Assembly (NCBI GenBank): GCA_030609785.1 | Contig: JAUWTC010000150.1 | Location: forward strand, 1-6,675 | Length of the DNA stretch: 6,675 nucleotides | DNA from: Holophagae bacterium | GTDB taxonomy: Bacteria; Acidobacteriota; Thermoanaerobaculia; Thermoanaerobaculales; Sulfomarinibacteraceae | Direction: 5' to 3' | Shown here: positions 6,204 through 6,675 of the stretch, piece after piece | Numbering within the stretch: the stretch's first letter is position 1 | How the letters are laid out: every line of letters begins with the position of its first letter | Notes under the pieces: generated by a model | What the model was told of the DNA's origin: nothing | Database searches by the model: none | What the model saw: only the letters and a program-made list of their open reading frames with translations | Made by a program: the position numbers and the translations under genes

Positions 6204-6675
6204 TCAAGAGTAGATGCCGTCGATGAGGCCCTTGTACCTGGCGAGGAGGACTCGCCGTTTCAGCTTCAGGGTCGGCGTCAGCTCCCCCGCCTCTTGGCTG
6301 AACTCATCGGGCACGAGCTCGAAGCTCCTCACCCTCTCGTACCTCGAGAAGCCCTCCATCCTTGCGTCCATGATCGCTTGGTAGTGGGTCTTCACCCTTT
6401 GGTTATGGCACAGAGCAATCAGATCACCCTCGATGCCGTTTTCTCTCGCCCACGGTCCGAGAACCTCTTTCTCGGGGACGATGAGGGCGCTGATGAAGTT
6501 GCGCTTGTCGCCGATGACCATCGCCTGGCCGATGAAGGGGTCGGCCTTGAGGGCGTTTTCCATCGGCTGCGGCGCGACGTTCTTGCCTCCGGCGGTGACG
6601 ATCAATTCCTTGATCCGGTCGGTGATGTGGACGAACCCCTTGTCGTCAACGTACCCGACGTCGCCGGTGTGCAGC
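6204..6675 (-). CDS. AMP-forming long-chain acyl-CoA synthetase, C-terminal part (cut by window edge)
   Basis: The frame is open from the window edge at 6675 to a TGA at 6204, about 156 residues. An apparent TTG start at 6605 is internal, because the frame continues upstream with conserved sequence. The fragment begins with LHTGDVGYVDDKGF and ITDRIKELIVTAGGKN, the hinge motif between the large and small domains of the ANL adenylating family, in which the aspartate and following residues reposition the small domain. Near the end, LTPTLKLKRR contains the lysine expected to act in adenylate formation. GGKNVAPQ and the C-terminal ARYKGLIDGIYS fit the long-chain fatty acyl-CoA synthetase branch (COG1022-like) best. 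By family knowledge it activates a fatty acid with ATP, then transfers it to CoA, at the cytoplasmic side. The chain-length preference cannot be read from this part. No convincing terminator follows the gene before the protease promoter. Confidence 0.93.
   Translation of the reverse strand, partial: LHTGDVGYVDDKGFVHITDRIKELIVTAGGKNVAPQPMENALKADPFIGQAMVIGDKRNFISALIVPEKEVLGPWARENGIEGDLIALCHNQRVKTHYQAIMDARMEGFSRYERVRSFELVPDEFSQEAGELTPTLKLKRRVLLARYKGLIDGIYS

Overview
This window looks like a GC-rich chromosomal stretch from a Gram-negative-type bacterium. Every supported gene lies on the minus strand. The organism is inferred, not shown. The large secreted C25 protease ends in an F-x-DGFESGD-x-S-x-W type tail of a kind I associate with Acidobacteriota-like and some other environmental lineages. 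The MacA/MacB-like export genes imply a cell envelope with a periplasm.

Layout in the direction of transcription, from right to left. (1) 6675-6204 is the C-terminal end of an AMP-forming long-chain acyl-CoA synthetase that enters from outside the window. (2) 6203-5992 is a short intergenic region with a sigma70-like promoter that has a perfect TTGACA -35 box, and a small leader hairpin. (3) 5991-2731 is a 1086-residue secreted multidomain cysteine protease of family C25 (gingipain-like), with a signal peptide, propeptide, catalytic domain, Ig-like and fibronectin-like domains, a jelly-roll/MAM-like domain and the FESGD tail. (4) 2707-2676 is a strong intrinsic terminator for the protease. 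(5) About 2660-2327 is a non-coding stretch packed with small hairpins. Two diverged copies of one roughly 87-base unit can be aligned in it, with hairpin positions kept while stem sequences change. A likely promoter and ribosome site for the next operon lie at its left end. (6) 2326-1 is a tightly coupled three-gene tripartite export operon: periplasmic adaptor, LolD/MacB-type ATPase, and a MacB/FtsX-type permease that runs off the left edge. The adaptor-ATPase and ATPase-permease junctions are four-base GTGA and ATGA stop/start overlaps.

The three transport genes should work together: the ATPase and permease form the inner-membrane pump, and the adaptor links it through the periplasm to an outer-membrane channel that is not in the window. 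The protease has its own promoter and terminator, so a functional link with the transporter is only suggested by position. The most unusual element is the paired hairpin unit in the 2479-2634 region.
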